Assembly: GCA_004335835.1 (NCBI GenBank)
Contig: RWJK01001124.1
Span: forward strand, 169,793-233,792
Source of the DNA: Scenedesmus sp. ARA3
Lineage: Eukaryota > Chlorophyta > Chlorophyceae > Sphaeropleales > Scenedesmaceae
Direction: 5' to 3'
DNA length: 64,000 nt
Positions within the stretch are counted from its first letter, which is position 1, and every line of letters starts with the position of its first letter. The position numbers were made by a program, and so were the translations under genes. The notes beneath the pieces are model-generated. The model was not told the origin of the DNA. It was given only the letters and a program-made list of their open reading frames with translations, and did not search any database. Shown here one piece after another: positions 1-10,907 of this stretch.

Positions 1-84
1 GATTGACATCCGGCTGTGGTGTTGGTTGAACATACTAGTTGTGCAGCTACTTCACACAGCTGCACAACACTCTCGCAACCTTGC
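1..84. repeat. 84-bp direct repeat, left copy
   Basis: Identical by eye to 1197-1280, and may extend past the window edge. It contains a short inverted repeat, GTGCAGCT...AGCTGCAC. Past position 84 the two copies diverge at once. It lies downstream of the NSN1 stop. Confidence 0.85.
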
Positions 85-114
85 ATGTGTATGCACCTGC
101 TGCTGCAGCCAACT

Positions 115-3100
115 TCAGCGCAGCGCAGCATCCCACTGCCCGCTGCATCTCAGCTGCAAGTGCGCACTTGCAACATAATATGTCCTTCCTGCCATGTGCA
201 GAACCACCAGCACATAGACCCGCACAGCCATCCCTTTCCCCAACAAAACTCCAAAACCCCGACTCACCGCTGCTTCCTTGATTCCATCAGCCTCATTCGC
301 TTCATCAAAGTCAAAGTCGCTTTCATCCCCGTCAGCAGCAGCAGCAAACGAGGCAAAGTCTGCCTTGACCCGCTTCGCCTTCTTTTGCTCTGCCTTGGCC
401 TTCTTGGGGTTGTGCTGGCCCACAGCATTGTACAGCTCCACATTCTGGCCTGCCTTGCCTGCTGCTGCTGCTGCTGCTTTGCCGCTGGTGCTGGGCGCAC
501 CATCCTCATCGTCCATGGCATCTGCAGGGCGGCAACAACACACCAACTGACTTAAAAATATATCATGTAAGCCCAACTTCTGTGTCGCTATCTTGGTATG
601 CACACGCCTGCCTGTATGCGGTCGCTGAGCTGCAACAAGCAAGCGCTGCATCATTGCTGCTGTCTCAGCATGTATGTTCCAGCAGCTAGCGCTGCTGCTG
701 CTGCTGCCGCACTCACCCTCGCCATCTGCCGCCTGCTGCTGCTGCTGCTCCTCGGCCTCCTCCAGCTGCATTGCCACTGCGCCTGCTGACTGCGCCTCAA
801 AGAATGCAGCGCCGTCATCCTCCAGGGAGGGCAGGTGCTGGATGACAGCTTTTGCCTCGTCAGCAAACACCCTGCAGGAACGCAGATGACGTTACAAATA
901 CGGCAAATGTTCAACATGATGCTGCAGCAGAGGCAGGGTGCAAGACACGCAAGGTTCGCAGGGCAGGACGGAGTCAACAGTGATGGTAAAAGCTGGCTGC
1001 AGCACCAAACACTCATGGTTGGTTTCTGCAGCAGCAGCTGTGCATTGCGAGACAAAGGGCGCACAACAGCAGTTTCTGAGGCTTGATAAGACAAGCTGGT
1101 AGAGCAACATTGTGGGTGCCATATGGAGCCTTGTGCAGCCCACACTCAGCTGCCGCGCCAGAAGACCTGGCGCAGCAGCCAGAGCCGCTAGGTAACGATT
1201 GACATCCGGCTGTGGTGTTGGTTGAACATACTAGTTGTGCAGCTACTTCACACAGCTGCACAACACTCTCGCAACCTTGCGGCGCGCCAGCCTTGCCCAA
1301 TGCATGCTTATGCGCCGCAGCTGAGAAACCATCGCGATTTCATACGCGCTCTCAAACATTGGACAAGGTTAAACCGGCAATAGTAACGATACTTGCAGCA
1401 CACTCGGCAACTCACAGACCACAACAGCAGCGCAGCGCAGGGTTCAGCCATTCAAGTGCCTGCGCCACACACAGCCGCCCATGCTGTGACCACCTCAAAC
1501 AACCGACAGACACACACACCCAGCAGCACGCTCAACAGCCCACAACAGCAGCAGCACAGGGCGAGTGCCTAACGTCTTAAACGTTTCAGCCACTCACGTG
1601 TCTGCATCAAACTCCGCGGCCCAGCTCGTCACCACCTCTGCTGTGTTGTACTGCGTGTTCTTTGCCTTGGGCGGCAGCGTGTAGTAAGGGATGCGGCCCT
1701 CATTCCAGTCTTGCAGCACAATGCGCGCAGCAGCCTGCGCGACGACGAGATGAGGAAAGATGGCACAACATATGAGTGGAGCAAAAGCAACACAACCGGA
1801 TGTGGCGCTCATTCCAGTCTTGCAGCACAGTTCGAGCAGCAGCCAGCGCCGTGGATGCGAGAAGCAATGAGAATGCGCAAAGCAGCGCAGCAGGAAGCTC
1901 ACACGTGTAGCACACGCAAAGCAATTGAACATACACTACCTTTTTGATAAGATAGCATGTGATCAGAATTGCTCTTGAGTTGTGGGTGCCGGATATTCGA
2001 AGATCAGTGCATGCTTTTGACTTCCCATCCCCGGAGATCCGCACCGCTGCTGCTGTTGCCCCGTCTTGTACCCGGGCCGGCACTGGCAGCAGCCGGAACA
2101 GGTCTTCACTCAGGGGCTTGGCAAACACACCAACACACGTGCATGCTGCTGCGCTGTTGTACCTAGGCTGCTCACCACACCAACATGCCTTTGGCATCCT
2201 AAACACTGCTCAATGAAAGGGTCTGGCACCCATAGTTGCAGCTGTGCTCCCATGCGATTCCGCCACACATTGATGCAACCTCTACCAAAGCACAGCAGCC
2301 CACCTCCACGTCCACGATGCCGCCCTTTTTGAGCTTGCCGCGTGCTGCAGCGATCAGCTGCAGGAACTGATCCACGCCCGCAAAGGCGCCGATCTTGTAG
2401 ACCGCCATCAGCTGCTTGGAGGGCACGCGCTTCAGGATCTCGCCCACGGGGGTGAGCGGGTCCGCCAGCCGCTCCACCTGCAGGTGAAGATGTTGTGTAA
2501 CATGTCACGAACTAGTTCAATGGGGTGAAACATGCTGCATGACATGATTGTGACGTGCTTCGAGCTCTCGCCCACAGGCGTGAGTGGGTCCCCCAGCCGC
2601 TCCACCTGCAGGAGACCAGACGTTTGCAGGAAAGCAAGAGGCAAAATGGTTTGAACTTGCAGCATTTAACTTGCAGCTTTTAATTGTGACGGTTGAAGAA
2701 TCTTGCCAACAAGGGTGAGCGGGTCCTCCAGGCGCTCGATCTGCAGGTGAAGATGTTATGTCACATGTTACAAACCAACTCAATGAACTGGAGCAAGACT
2801 AAGAACATATCAGACCAGGCAGTGCAACGGCTGCTGCTGCTGCTGCTGCTGCAATGCCGCTGCAAACACACAACAGCTTCGCCTAACCCAATTCAGCCAC
2901 AGCCACATAACAGCGGCAGCGCACCTTGATGGCGTTGCGCAGTGCTGCTGCTGCTGCTCCCTCGCCGCTTGTGAACACGATACCAGGGGAGTCCAGCAGC
3001 CTGATGTGCTTATCCAGGTGGATCTCCTGCACGCCCTTGGTCACACCTGGCGTGCTGCCTACCTGCAGGGAAAAAAGAGTGAGATGAAATCAAGCGTGAG

Positions 3101-6100
3101 GGTGAGAACAGATTATCCGTAGACCACCTTATCCAGACACGGCTGCTATTCTGCTGCGAAAGTATTACAGATGCATGCAATGGCTCTGATAAACACAAAC
3201 ACGATGCATGGCCCGACTCATCTAGCACTTCAAGCTGAGGTGCTTGCAGCTTCGCATTTTACCAGATGTCTGTGGTGGCGTATCCCGCTTGAACGCACAG
3301 TGAAACCCCTCTATCTATCAAGCACTCCAGGGCCCACCTGTGCCACGCGTGCCCGCTTGAGGCTGTTGATCAGCATGCAAGTAAAGCTTGGAACACACAG
3401 GGCTCGCAAAAGCAATGCAAAACATAACCCACGGCTAAAAGTTCAGCTCACACAGCACACCCAGGGCCCACCTGTGCCACGCGTGCCCGCTTGAGGCTGT
3501 TGATCAGCATGCAAGTAAAGCTTGGAACACACAGGGCTCGCAAAAGCAATGCAAAACATAACCCACGGCTAAAAGTTCAGCTCACACAGCACACCCAGGG
3601 CCCACCTGCGCCACGCGTGCACGCTTGAGGCTGTTGATGAGGCTGGACTTGCCCACATTGGGCAGCCCCACAACGCCCACAGTGATGCTGCCCTTGCCAC
3701 CCATCGCATTCCTCGCATAGTTCTTCAGCAGCTGCAGCAGCGTGTCAGCACCCAGGCACGCAGACCCAGCAGCAGCGTACGACTGCTCGCTGCCTGCTGC
3801 TGCTGCTGCTGAGGAGCCTTTCTTGCCTTTGCCGCCTTTTACTGCTTTGGCCTTGCCCAGGCCCTCCTGCTGCTGCTGTGTTGAAGCTTTGAAGGCCACT
3901 GCAGGCAGCTCCTGGCGGTAGTGCTTCAGCCAGGCTTCTCCAACTTCACGAGGCACCAGGTCTGCGGGGTTCAGGGTTTACAGTGGAGGCAGGGGTTTTG
4001 GCAGCTGGGTTTAGTCATGTGCAAAGAAGCAGAGGTGGTAGTGCTTCAGCCAAGCCTCACCAACCTTGCGAGGCACCAGGTCTGCACATATAATGGTTCA
4101 GCAGCAGCAGAGGTTGGTGAAGTTTGTAGGCAGCAGCGGAGGCGCAATGGTGTGAACATGCTACACTGAACTCAAAACAATGTGCAAGGCTGCAGCAACG
4201 GCTGGCGCACAGCACATCAAAGTATGACTGCAGCTGTGCTCCAACATAGCTATGATGAGAAGTGGTCACTGCATGACACACATGCAGCATGTGTCGATTC
4301 CATCACGGTGACGCACTCACCCATCTTGTTGAGCAGCAGGATGATGCGCTTGCTGGCGTCCAGGCTGCGCACGTAGCGCTCCACATCAGGGCAGCGGCAA
4401 CCCGCAGGGTCGCGTGCATCAAGCACCTGGCAACACCAGCAGCAGCAGCAGCAGCAGCAGGGGTCAGCAGGTTTAGCGGCGGGGCAACAGAATGAGCAAG
4501 CAGCTATGCAGTGGAAGTAGTACAGCTGGCTCACGCAACACTTGCTGAACACACACGATGCTTGCTGCACATGAGCCGTTGAACCAACGGGCTTGGCTAG
4601 GCCCAGGCAGCCCATGTACAGCAACAAGACATGGGAACACTGTGCAGCAGAACCCTGGCTGGGACCTGGCTGGGACTGGCTCACCTGAATCATCACGTCG
4701 CTGGCCTCCACCATGCATGCACAGCAAGCAGCCGCAGCTGCCATGCAACTCAAAATTGTATAATCAGAAACATGCAACCCAGAGCATGAGGCAGCTGCTC
4801 ACCTGGATGACCACATCACTGGCTTCCACCACGCGCCTGAACTCCTTGTAGAATGCGCGCCTGCTGTTGTCTGCGCACACACAGATTTGCAACAGCACAG
4901 CCACATATGCATGTCAGCAACATTGTGAAGCACGCAAGCTCCAGTGAGCCACGCACCTGTGCGTTTGGTAGCGAAAAGCACAAAGCACGGAGTGCTTGCG
5001 GCCTGCCTGATACCACAGAGCAGCAGGCTGCTGCTGCAGCTGCGGAATGTGGGTGCCGGATATTCGAAGATCAGTGCATGTTGTTTACTTCCCATCCCCG
5101 GAGATCCGCACCGCTGCTGCTGTCACCCCGTCTTGTACCCGGGCCGGCACTGGCAGCAGCCGGAACAGGTCTTCACTCAGGGGCTTGGCGAACACACAAC
5201 ATGCACATACTGAAACCTGGCCACTGTCTGCTGCTTTTCAAGTGCTTCCTGCTGCCTTCCTTTGCTGTCTCTAACCGACTTGTTCTCCGCTATACTTTTC
5301 ATTTGCTGATGCCTATACGGAGCACTTGCACACACCTGCATCTCCTGCTTTGGTGCCTTCGCTGGTCAGCTTTGCTTTCTTGCGCGCCTCAAAATCTGTT
5401 GCCTTGTGTGCTGCACTGGCCTGCAGCGCTGCCAGCTGCTGCAGGTCCTCCTGCTCATCATCCATAGCAGCTGCATTTCGCTCCTGTGTGTTGGCAGCCG
5501 TGTTTCAGCAGTGCAACATGGCAGCAGTGGTGATAGTAGTAATGTTAGCCTGAGCTTCTGCATCACATATAGCATGCATGCAATGCTAGCGGCCACACCG
5601 ATTTACTTGATGCCTCAAGACATTTTGCTTCTGCTTGCGTGAGAAGCAAAGTGGTTGCCATGATTGTGGGTGCCGGATATTCGAAGATCAGTGCATGTTG
5701 TTTACTTCCCATCCCCGGAGATCCGCACCGCTGCTGCTATCGCCCCGTCTTGTACCCGGGCCAGCACTGGCAGAGCCGGAACAGGTCTTCACTCAGGGGC
5801 TGATTCTGACATGCGTAAAGTCACCCTGCACAGCCATTCTGGAGCACACATGTACTGTGCGCTGCTCACCGCATGCGCTTTGCCTTGGTGTGCTGCAGGA
5901 AATGTCTGCTCATTTGGCCAGGCAGCTGCATTCCATGCTGCAACACCCTGCTTCTGCTCTGCTTCTGCTCCTAGCCAGCTCACCTCTCTGTTCCCTTTGC
6001 GCTCCTCGCGCTCGGCCTTGTCTGCCAGCAGCACCTGCTGCCATACAACACACCACCATAACATCCAGCTGCTGCTGCTACTGCAATCTAAACCTGAACA

Positions 6101-6774
6101 GCTCACCTCTCTGTTGCGCTTGCGCTCCTCGCGCTTGGCCTTGTCTGCCAGCAGCACCTGCTGCCGCTTCCAGGCCATCTCCTTGAGCAGCTCCTCCTTA
6201 AAAGGCCACTGGCTGGGGATCTCAGGGCCCACGGTTTTTAGGTCTTTGGGCTTGCGGCCGCTCTTCTTTAGCTCGCGGCGCTGCTTGCGGTGGTGCTCCT
6301 TGACCTTCTTGATTTGCTTGTACTGTGGGGCGGCAAGGGAGTGGGAGGTTTTCGTTAGGGTGAGGGGTTGGTGGTGGGTTGGTGGGTTTTTGTTGCGGAG
6401 GAAGTGTGGGTGGAGCGTGAAAGGGGAGGGGGCACAGCATGCGCGTGCAAGGACAAGATGCCAGTTTAATGTGTGGTGACAGGCAGCGCATGGGTGGGCT
6501 TCGTGCGTGCAAACACTTAAAGTGCTATTGTTAAGCACATGCTATGCAGTGAAGAATCCAGGATGTGTGCTGTGTGTGTACAGTGCATGCTGCTGGACGG
6601 CACCAGTGCCGGCGGCAGCAGCAGCAGCAGCAGCAACATGCACCCACACCATGCAGCGTGCAGCGCATGCTTGCGCGTATAGTCGACTTATGCATTCCAC
6701 AAAGCGCTTCACACCTTCTGCTTAAGCGTCAAGCGCTTGGACTTGGACTTCTTTGAGCGTTTTGCTCCCACCAT
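115..6774 (-). CDS. NSN1: Nucleostemin-family nucleolar GTPase (NSN1/GNL3-like), 12 exons
   Basis: Circularly permuted YlqF/YawG GTPase that acts in the nucleolus in large-subunit ribosome maturation (family knowledge). Exons in transcript order: 6774-6715, 6322-6107, 5483-5336, 4870-4803, 4426-4321, 3961-3606, 3062-2925, 2477-2304, 1734-1598, 871-717, 521-268, then to a TGA at 115-117. All phases agree, giving about 604 residues up to 268. The basic N-terminus ([14 protein letters not shown], then [15 protein letters not shown]) and the [10 protein letters not shown] stretch are typical of the family. Permuted G motifs run in order: DARDP (~167), NKMD (~197, split by an intron), GLPNVGKSS (~298), STPGVT (~321), DSPG (~342). 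Then comes [20 protein letters not shown] and an acidic poly-Gln/Ala tail. The last exon junction is uncertain: splicing at 268 or reading through both end at 115. Introns carry many junction duplications and three copies of a dispersed repeat. Confidence 0.9.
1197..1280. repeat. 84-bp direct repeat, right copy
   Basis: Second identical copy of the sequence at 1-84. It lies in the NSN1 intron between 872 and 1597. Confidence 0.85.
1803..1850 (-). repeat. Decayed copy of an NSN1 acceptor and exon start
   Basis: On the minus strand this reads as a diverged copy of the start of exon 1734-1598 (residues like TVLQDWNE against IVLQDWNE). It lies about 110 bp upstream of the real exon start, and its acceptor AG is lost. 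Confidence 0.7.
1981..2130 (-). repeat. Dispersed intronic repeat, copy 1 (~150 bp)
   Basis: Begins GTGGGTGCCGGATATTCG on the plus strand. It is nearly the same as 5048-5197 and 5665-5801, all in the same orientation and each in a different NSN1 intron. The minus strand of this copy is open in one frame (for example [19 protein letters not shown]), so it may derive from coding sequence. I do not recognise the source. Confidence 0.85.
2440..2750 (-). repeat. Three tandem copies of an NSN1 acceptor plus exon start
   Basis: CTGCAG followed by a [16 protein letters not shown] exon start occurs with first exon bases at 2477 (real), 2605 and 2740. Only the 2477 copy stays open to the next donor; the upstream copies hit frame changes or stops. 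Flanking intron (AAGATGTT...CATG) is copied along with the 2477 and 2740 junctions. Confidence 0.85.
3327..3650 (-). repeat. 134-bp tandem repeat of an NSN1 exon end plus donor
   Basis: Units 3327-3460 and 3461-3594 look identical, and a third partial unit at 3595-3650 is the real exon end (donor after 3606). Each unit holds the LKRARVAQ exon end, the CAG|GTGGGC donor and about 100 bp of intron. The two intronic copies lie downstream of the real exon in transcript order. Confidence 0.9.
4036..4087 (-). repeat. Upstream copy of an NSN1 acceptor and exon start
   Basis: About 50 bp closely match 3916-3967 and sit exactly 120 bp upstream (transcript sense) of the real junction at 3961/3962. The copy carries GCAG|ACCTGGTGCCTCG and the following codons with several substitutions. 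Confidence 0.85.
4679..4715 (-). repeat. Downstream copy of an NSN1 exon end and donor
   Basis: On the minus strand this repeats [10 protein letters not shown] and CAG|GTGAGC, a copy of the end of exon 4870-4803 placed about 120 bp into the next intron. Confidence 0.8.
5048..5197 (-). repeat. Dispersed intronic repeat, copy 2
   Basis: Near match to 1981-2130, with a TTGTTTAC variant in place of CTTTTGAC. It lies in the NSN1 intron 4871-5335. Confidence 0.85.
5665..5801 (-). repeat. Dispersed intronic repeat, copy 3
   Basis: Near match to the copies at 1981 and 5048, closest to 5048, with a short internal deletion around CTGGCAGAGCCGG. It lies in the NSN1 intron beginning at 5484. Confidence 0.85.
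5984..6037 (-). other. In-frame duplicate (cassette) exon in an NSN1 intron
   Basis: A near copy of the last 54 nt of NSN1 exon 2 plus its donor lies in the following intron. It has its own acceptor (ATGGCAG before the first base, 6037) and the same GAG|GTGAGCTG donor (last base 5984). The 18 codons are in phase 0, matching both neighbours, so inclusion would repeat 18 residues with two changes (K to E, R to G). Whether it is spliced in cannot be told from DNA. Confidence 0.6.
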
Positions 6775-7344
6775 GGCTGCTTGTGAAAGCTAAAGAGCCT
6801 ACTGAAGACGGCTGCCTAGAAAAAATATGTTTTATAGCCCAACGTGTATGGTAAACGCTGCGAAACTCGTTGCTGCGCTGTTTTTTCCAGAAGGGCTGGC
6901 GGCACGGAACCCTGCAATGCGCAGCAGACCCTGATGTTTCCTGAAAACAGCCTTCTGGACTTGAGCTGCTTACTTCACAGCGAGGCTGCGGTTGCAAAGG
7001 TTCTTCTACAAGAGTTAACTGTGTCATGTCACTTGTTACGACTTTGAACCTGTTCACAACTGTCCAGGGCTTTGCTGTTTTTTTTTGCGGTGTGCACTGC
7101 ACCTGTCATTCCAATTGGTACGATACTTTGATGCACGCTATAGGCCAAGCTCGCTTTTCGCAACAATCCAAGCCCGCCCTGCTGTTGATATACTCAATCC
7201 TCTGCTTGCCGTGATACGATATCAGACAAGGATTTGATCTCGGATCGACATGATTTTAGGCCCGTTTGTGTGGCAACAACGCTGCTCAAGGGCCTGAGCA
7301 ACAGCAGAGGAGCAACAACACTTGCCTAGGGAGAGGCAGCCAGC
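6775..7344. promoter_or_regulatory. Divergent intergenic region between NSN1 and WRAP73
   Basis: 570 bp separate the two start codons, so both promoters must lie here or overlap neighbouring sequence. I see no clear TATA box or other named element, and no further gene. Confidence 0.5.
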
Positions 7345-8680
7345 ATGGTATGCTTTAGCACAGTATCAACAAATAGCACGACATCATGTACCAACATGTT
7401 CGCATTGTGTTAGTTACCTGCATATACCATACACCCAACTCCGGCTTGCAGTACCCAGACTCTGAGAGCGTGCCACTGCCACAGCGCTGGCTGTACCATT
7501 GCTGCACCACAATCTCCACCCTCGTTGCGCACCATGGCATCAGCTGACTGACAAATCCGCCAACTGAACATGCATCTTAATCACTGCCTGCTATGTCAGG
7601 CTGTCCTCACTCATGCAGATTAAGCCAGCCGCACATAGCAGCGCCTATGCATGCACCATGGCAGCTTTACATTCACGCTGCTCTAGGCTAGCACTCTGCC
7701 ATCTCCTGCAACCATCGCCCTGCACCGCAGCATCACACGCTGTGACCTGCTGTCCTTACCTTTCCCACTTGCAGGACTTCAGCGAGTCGTACCGATGCTC
7801 GCTGCTGCCAGCCTACTCGTTTGATGGCCGTTTCATAGCAGCAGCAGTCGAGTACAGGCTGGTAGTGCGTGAGGTTGAGTCACTGAAAGTGGTGCAGATA
7901 TACAGCTGCCTGGACAAGATCCACCGCATAGAGTGGTCAGCCAACGGCAAGTGAGTGCTGATAGACGCAGGCATGCCCAACAGGCAGCTGCTGTTTGTGA
8001 GCAAAAGTGATACGAGCTGCAGCAGGACACGGCAGCAGCAGCAACAGCTGCACGGGGTTTCTGTCGTGTAGTAAATGCAACAGCTCAGCTGTTGCAGAGA
8101 GCAGTGATAGGCCATAGCGTCAGCGGCGGCAGTCAGCATGTTGGTGCACCTGGCAGGGATGGCCTAGTACATCCTGCAGCAAGAGCTGCTTGCTTTGGCT
8201 GACAGATATCGCACCTACGCACGTACTACGCCTCTATGTATCTGAGATCCACAGCCACTGCTGAAGCTACAGTTGTTGTTGCAATTGTGCGCAGGTACGT
8301 GCTGTGTGGGCTGTACTCGCGAGGCATAGTGCAGGTGTGGTCAGTGGAGGACCCAGAGTGGGCCTGCAAGATAGATGAGGGCCCGGCAGGCATCAAGCAC
8401 TGCAGGTGCGCTGACTCGTGCTGGTGCAGCACCGCCACTGCTGGAGTGACTGACGCAGCTGACGATAGGACAGCTTTAGCCGGCAGGCAGGGAGCAGCCA
8501 GCGGGTGCATATGGTGCGCAAACATCATGCAGACAGGACGTATGCTACCCTAGAAGAAGTAGAAGTGTTGCAGGATCAGCTGCGTCTCCTGCACAGGTTG
8601 CCCGTAGCAGGACACAGAAGTGACAGCCGGCAGACCCTGCTGTTCATCATGCCTGCAAGTTTGCAGTATCTGACAACCGC

Positions 8681-8721
<41 letters not shown>

Positions 8722-10907
8722 ACAATGCCACAGGTGGAGCCCGGATGGGCTGTCCGTGGTGCTTGTGGCAGACTTTTGTGTGCGCATGACCATCTGGTCG
8801 CTGGTGGACCGCAAGTGCACCTACCTGCCTGGGCCCAAGCATGCCAGCAAGGGCATCGCATTCTCGCCACGCGCAGACCAGCTGGCAGTGCTTGAGGTAA
8901 GCAGAGAGCTGGTGTAGTTGTCCAGGGGCATTGCGACCAAATTGCTTGCACAGACCCAGCCAAGGGCGCATCATTGGCAGCAAGCAGAGTGCTGTCTGGC
9001 ACGCTTGTCATTGTCATCAATTTCGTGGACATGCCTCACCGCCTCCACGCTCACCCATCCTGTCACAGTTTGCTGCATGGTGCTCTGTGACCTCGGCTTC
9101 TGTATGCCTTGCTTTTGGGAAGCTGCTTCCTGTCCCTATTGTTCCCTTGCCCATGCAGCAAAGACTGCAGAACAGGCTAGCACTGTACAGCACCAGCAGC
9201 GGCTGCGCAGGTGATTACCCTCTTTTGCTGCATCTTCTCCCTGTGATCAAGTCCACAAACTGCTGCGTGTGTCCGCTTTTCCTGTCCATGCAGCGCAAGG
9301 ACTGCAAGGACTGGCTGGCACTCTACAGCACCAGCAGCGGCTGGGAGCTGCAGGCGCGGCTGCAGCTGCCAACCCTGGACGCTGCTGACCTGTCCTGGAG
9401 CCCAGACAGCAGCAAGCTAGCTGTATGGGACAGCGCGCTGACGTATGCTGTGCACGTGCTGGGGGCTGATGGGGAGGCCTTGGGCAGCTACAGCGCGTAT
9501 GGTGATGGCCTGGGCGTGCGCAGCGTGGGGTGGTCCCCAGGAGGCGACTTGCTGGCAGTGGGCAGCTACGATCAGGTGGGAGCGGTGGCCTGGGCGTTGG
9601 ATCAATAGTGTGAGTTGCATTCTGTACTGAACACTTGTGATGGCTGCACGGTGTTGCCGTGCTCTGCGTTGCGGTTGTTGCGCGATGGTGGCGACATACC
9701 AAAAGGAACTGCACAGTGATGTGTCACGTGTGTCTTGCGCTCACGCCCTGCAGGTGGTGCGGCTGCTCAACGGCAGGACGCAGCAGCTGTTGCTGGGGTG
9801 CAATCACTCTTGCATCTCGCATGTGTTCACGCACGTGTTGCCTTGCTTTCATGCTGCAGGTGGTGAGCATATCGAACAGCATGACGTGGCAGCCGCTGCT
9901 TGAGTGCCGCCACATTTGCATTCTGAACACACCCACACGTGCTGCCTTGTGTTCATGCGCAGGTGGTGCGCGTGCTCAACGGCGTGACGTGGCAGCCGCT
10001 GCTGGAGTGCCACCACGGCAGCCCAGTGGACGAGCCTGCGCAGGTGGCAGTGTACCAGGAGGTGGAGGAGCCGCGGGGGGTGCTGGCGCCGCTGCAGGTT
10101 TGTATCATTGTGTTGCAAGAGCAATTGTTCAGATGCATGCAGACAGGCCAATGACAGTGGGTATGCGGGTTTGCTTCTGCGTGTTGGTAGGCAGTGGAGG
10201 AGCCGAGCGGCATGCTGGCGCCGCTGCAGGTGCGTGTTTGGATGTTTGAGTCCTGCAGTTTGCTTAACGGCCTTCTTCACTCTGCTAGCATGAGACGAGT
10301 TGCACATCTCAAGGGTTGTGGCATTGGCAGTGCAGCCAACCGTTCAAGGCAGTTCGTGGCAGGCAGCGTACTGCACCGCATGGACTGTTTTGTGAGCTGA
10401 CCCTGTGGTGCCGTTCATTTACCTCGTTCATGTGTGTGATTGCAGCTGCAGCAGCAGCAGTCCCCCGCCGCTAAGCGCGACACGCGTGCGCGCTACCTGG
10501 TGTGCCCGCTCCCTGTGGAGGTCACCAACATCACGCCGCCCACAAACAAGCCAAACCCCAAGCTAGGAGTCGGCAGCATTGCCTGGAGCCCCAACAGCAG
10601 CCTGTTGGCAACAGTAAACGAGAACATGCCGCATGCTGTGTGGATCTGGGATGTGCTATCTGCCTCGCTGGCGGCTGTGCTGGTGCATATCGGCAGCGTG
10701 CGCAGCATGGCATGGTCTCCTGCAGGAGACTACCTGGCGGTTGGCACCGGCAACTGCCGCGTGTATGTGTGGACGGCTGAGGGAGCGAGCATCGTGCACA
10801 TTCCGCTTGCAGGATTCAGTGTGTCGCAGCTGGCGTGGGCGCCTGATGGCAGCAGCTTTGCGCTGATGGATCAGGAGGCGTTCTGCTGCGCGTACGTCAC
10901 CAGCTAG
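7345..10907 (+). CDS. WRAP73: WD-repeat protein WRAP73 (WDR8 family)
   Basis: WD40 protein which, in other eukaryotes, acts at centrosomes/spindle poles and in cilium formation. Exons: 7345-7347, 7775-7950, 8295-8405, 8734-8896, 9294-9575, 9963-10097, 10446-10907 (TAG). All phases fit, giving 443 residues, close to the usual ~460. Recognised along its length: [75 protein letters not shown], and a C-terminal [19 protein letters not shown] block. The start is inferred: ATG at 7345 is followed directly by GTATGC and joins to GACTTCAGC, giving M-DFSE as in the family. The sequence is also open upstream of exon 2 to ATGs at 7613 and 7658, so a longer N-terminus is possible. Introns before exons 5 and 6 and after exon 6 hold junction copies. 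Confidence 0.9.
8685..8720 (+). repeat. (CTG)12 tract before the WRAP73 exon 4 acceptor
   Basis: Twelve CTG units end 13 bp before the acceptor CAG of exon 4 (first base 8734). The tract lies where a pyrimidine tract would be. Confidence 0.9.
9130..9215 (+). repeat. Upstream copy of the WRAP73 exon 5 acceptor and start
   Basis: CCATGCAG|CAAAGACTGCAG with CTGTACAGCACCAGCAGCGG following mirrors the real junction 135 bp downstream (first exon base 9294). Frame and several residues have decayed. Confidence 0.85.
9740..10229 (+). repeat. WRAP73 exon 6 junction array: two acceptor copies, one donor copy
   Basis: Copies of CAG|GTGGTG plus the exon start begin at 9754 and 9860; the real exon begins at 9963. 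After the real donor (10097) a copy of the exon end, GAGGAGCCGAGCGGCATGCT to CTGCAG, ends at 10229 with its own GTGCGT donor. One exon is therefore flanked by duplications of both its junctions. Confidence 0.9.

Noticed and set aside
1981..2130. Dispersed repeat as a real NSN1 exon.
   Set aside because: Its residues match nothing in nucleostemin, the flanking exons join in phase without it, and copy 3 has a frameshift.
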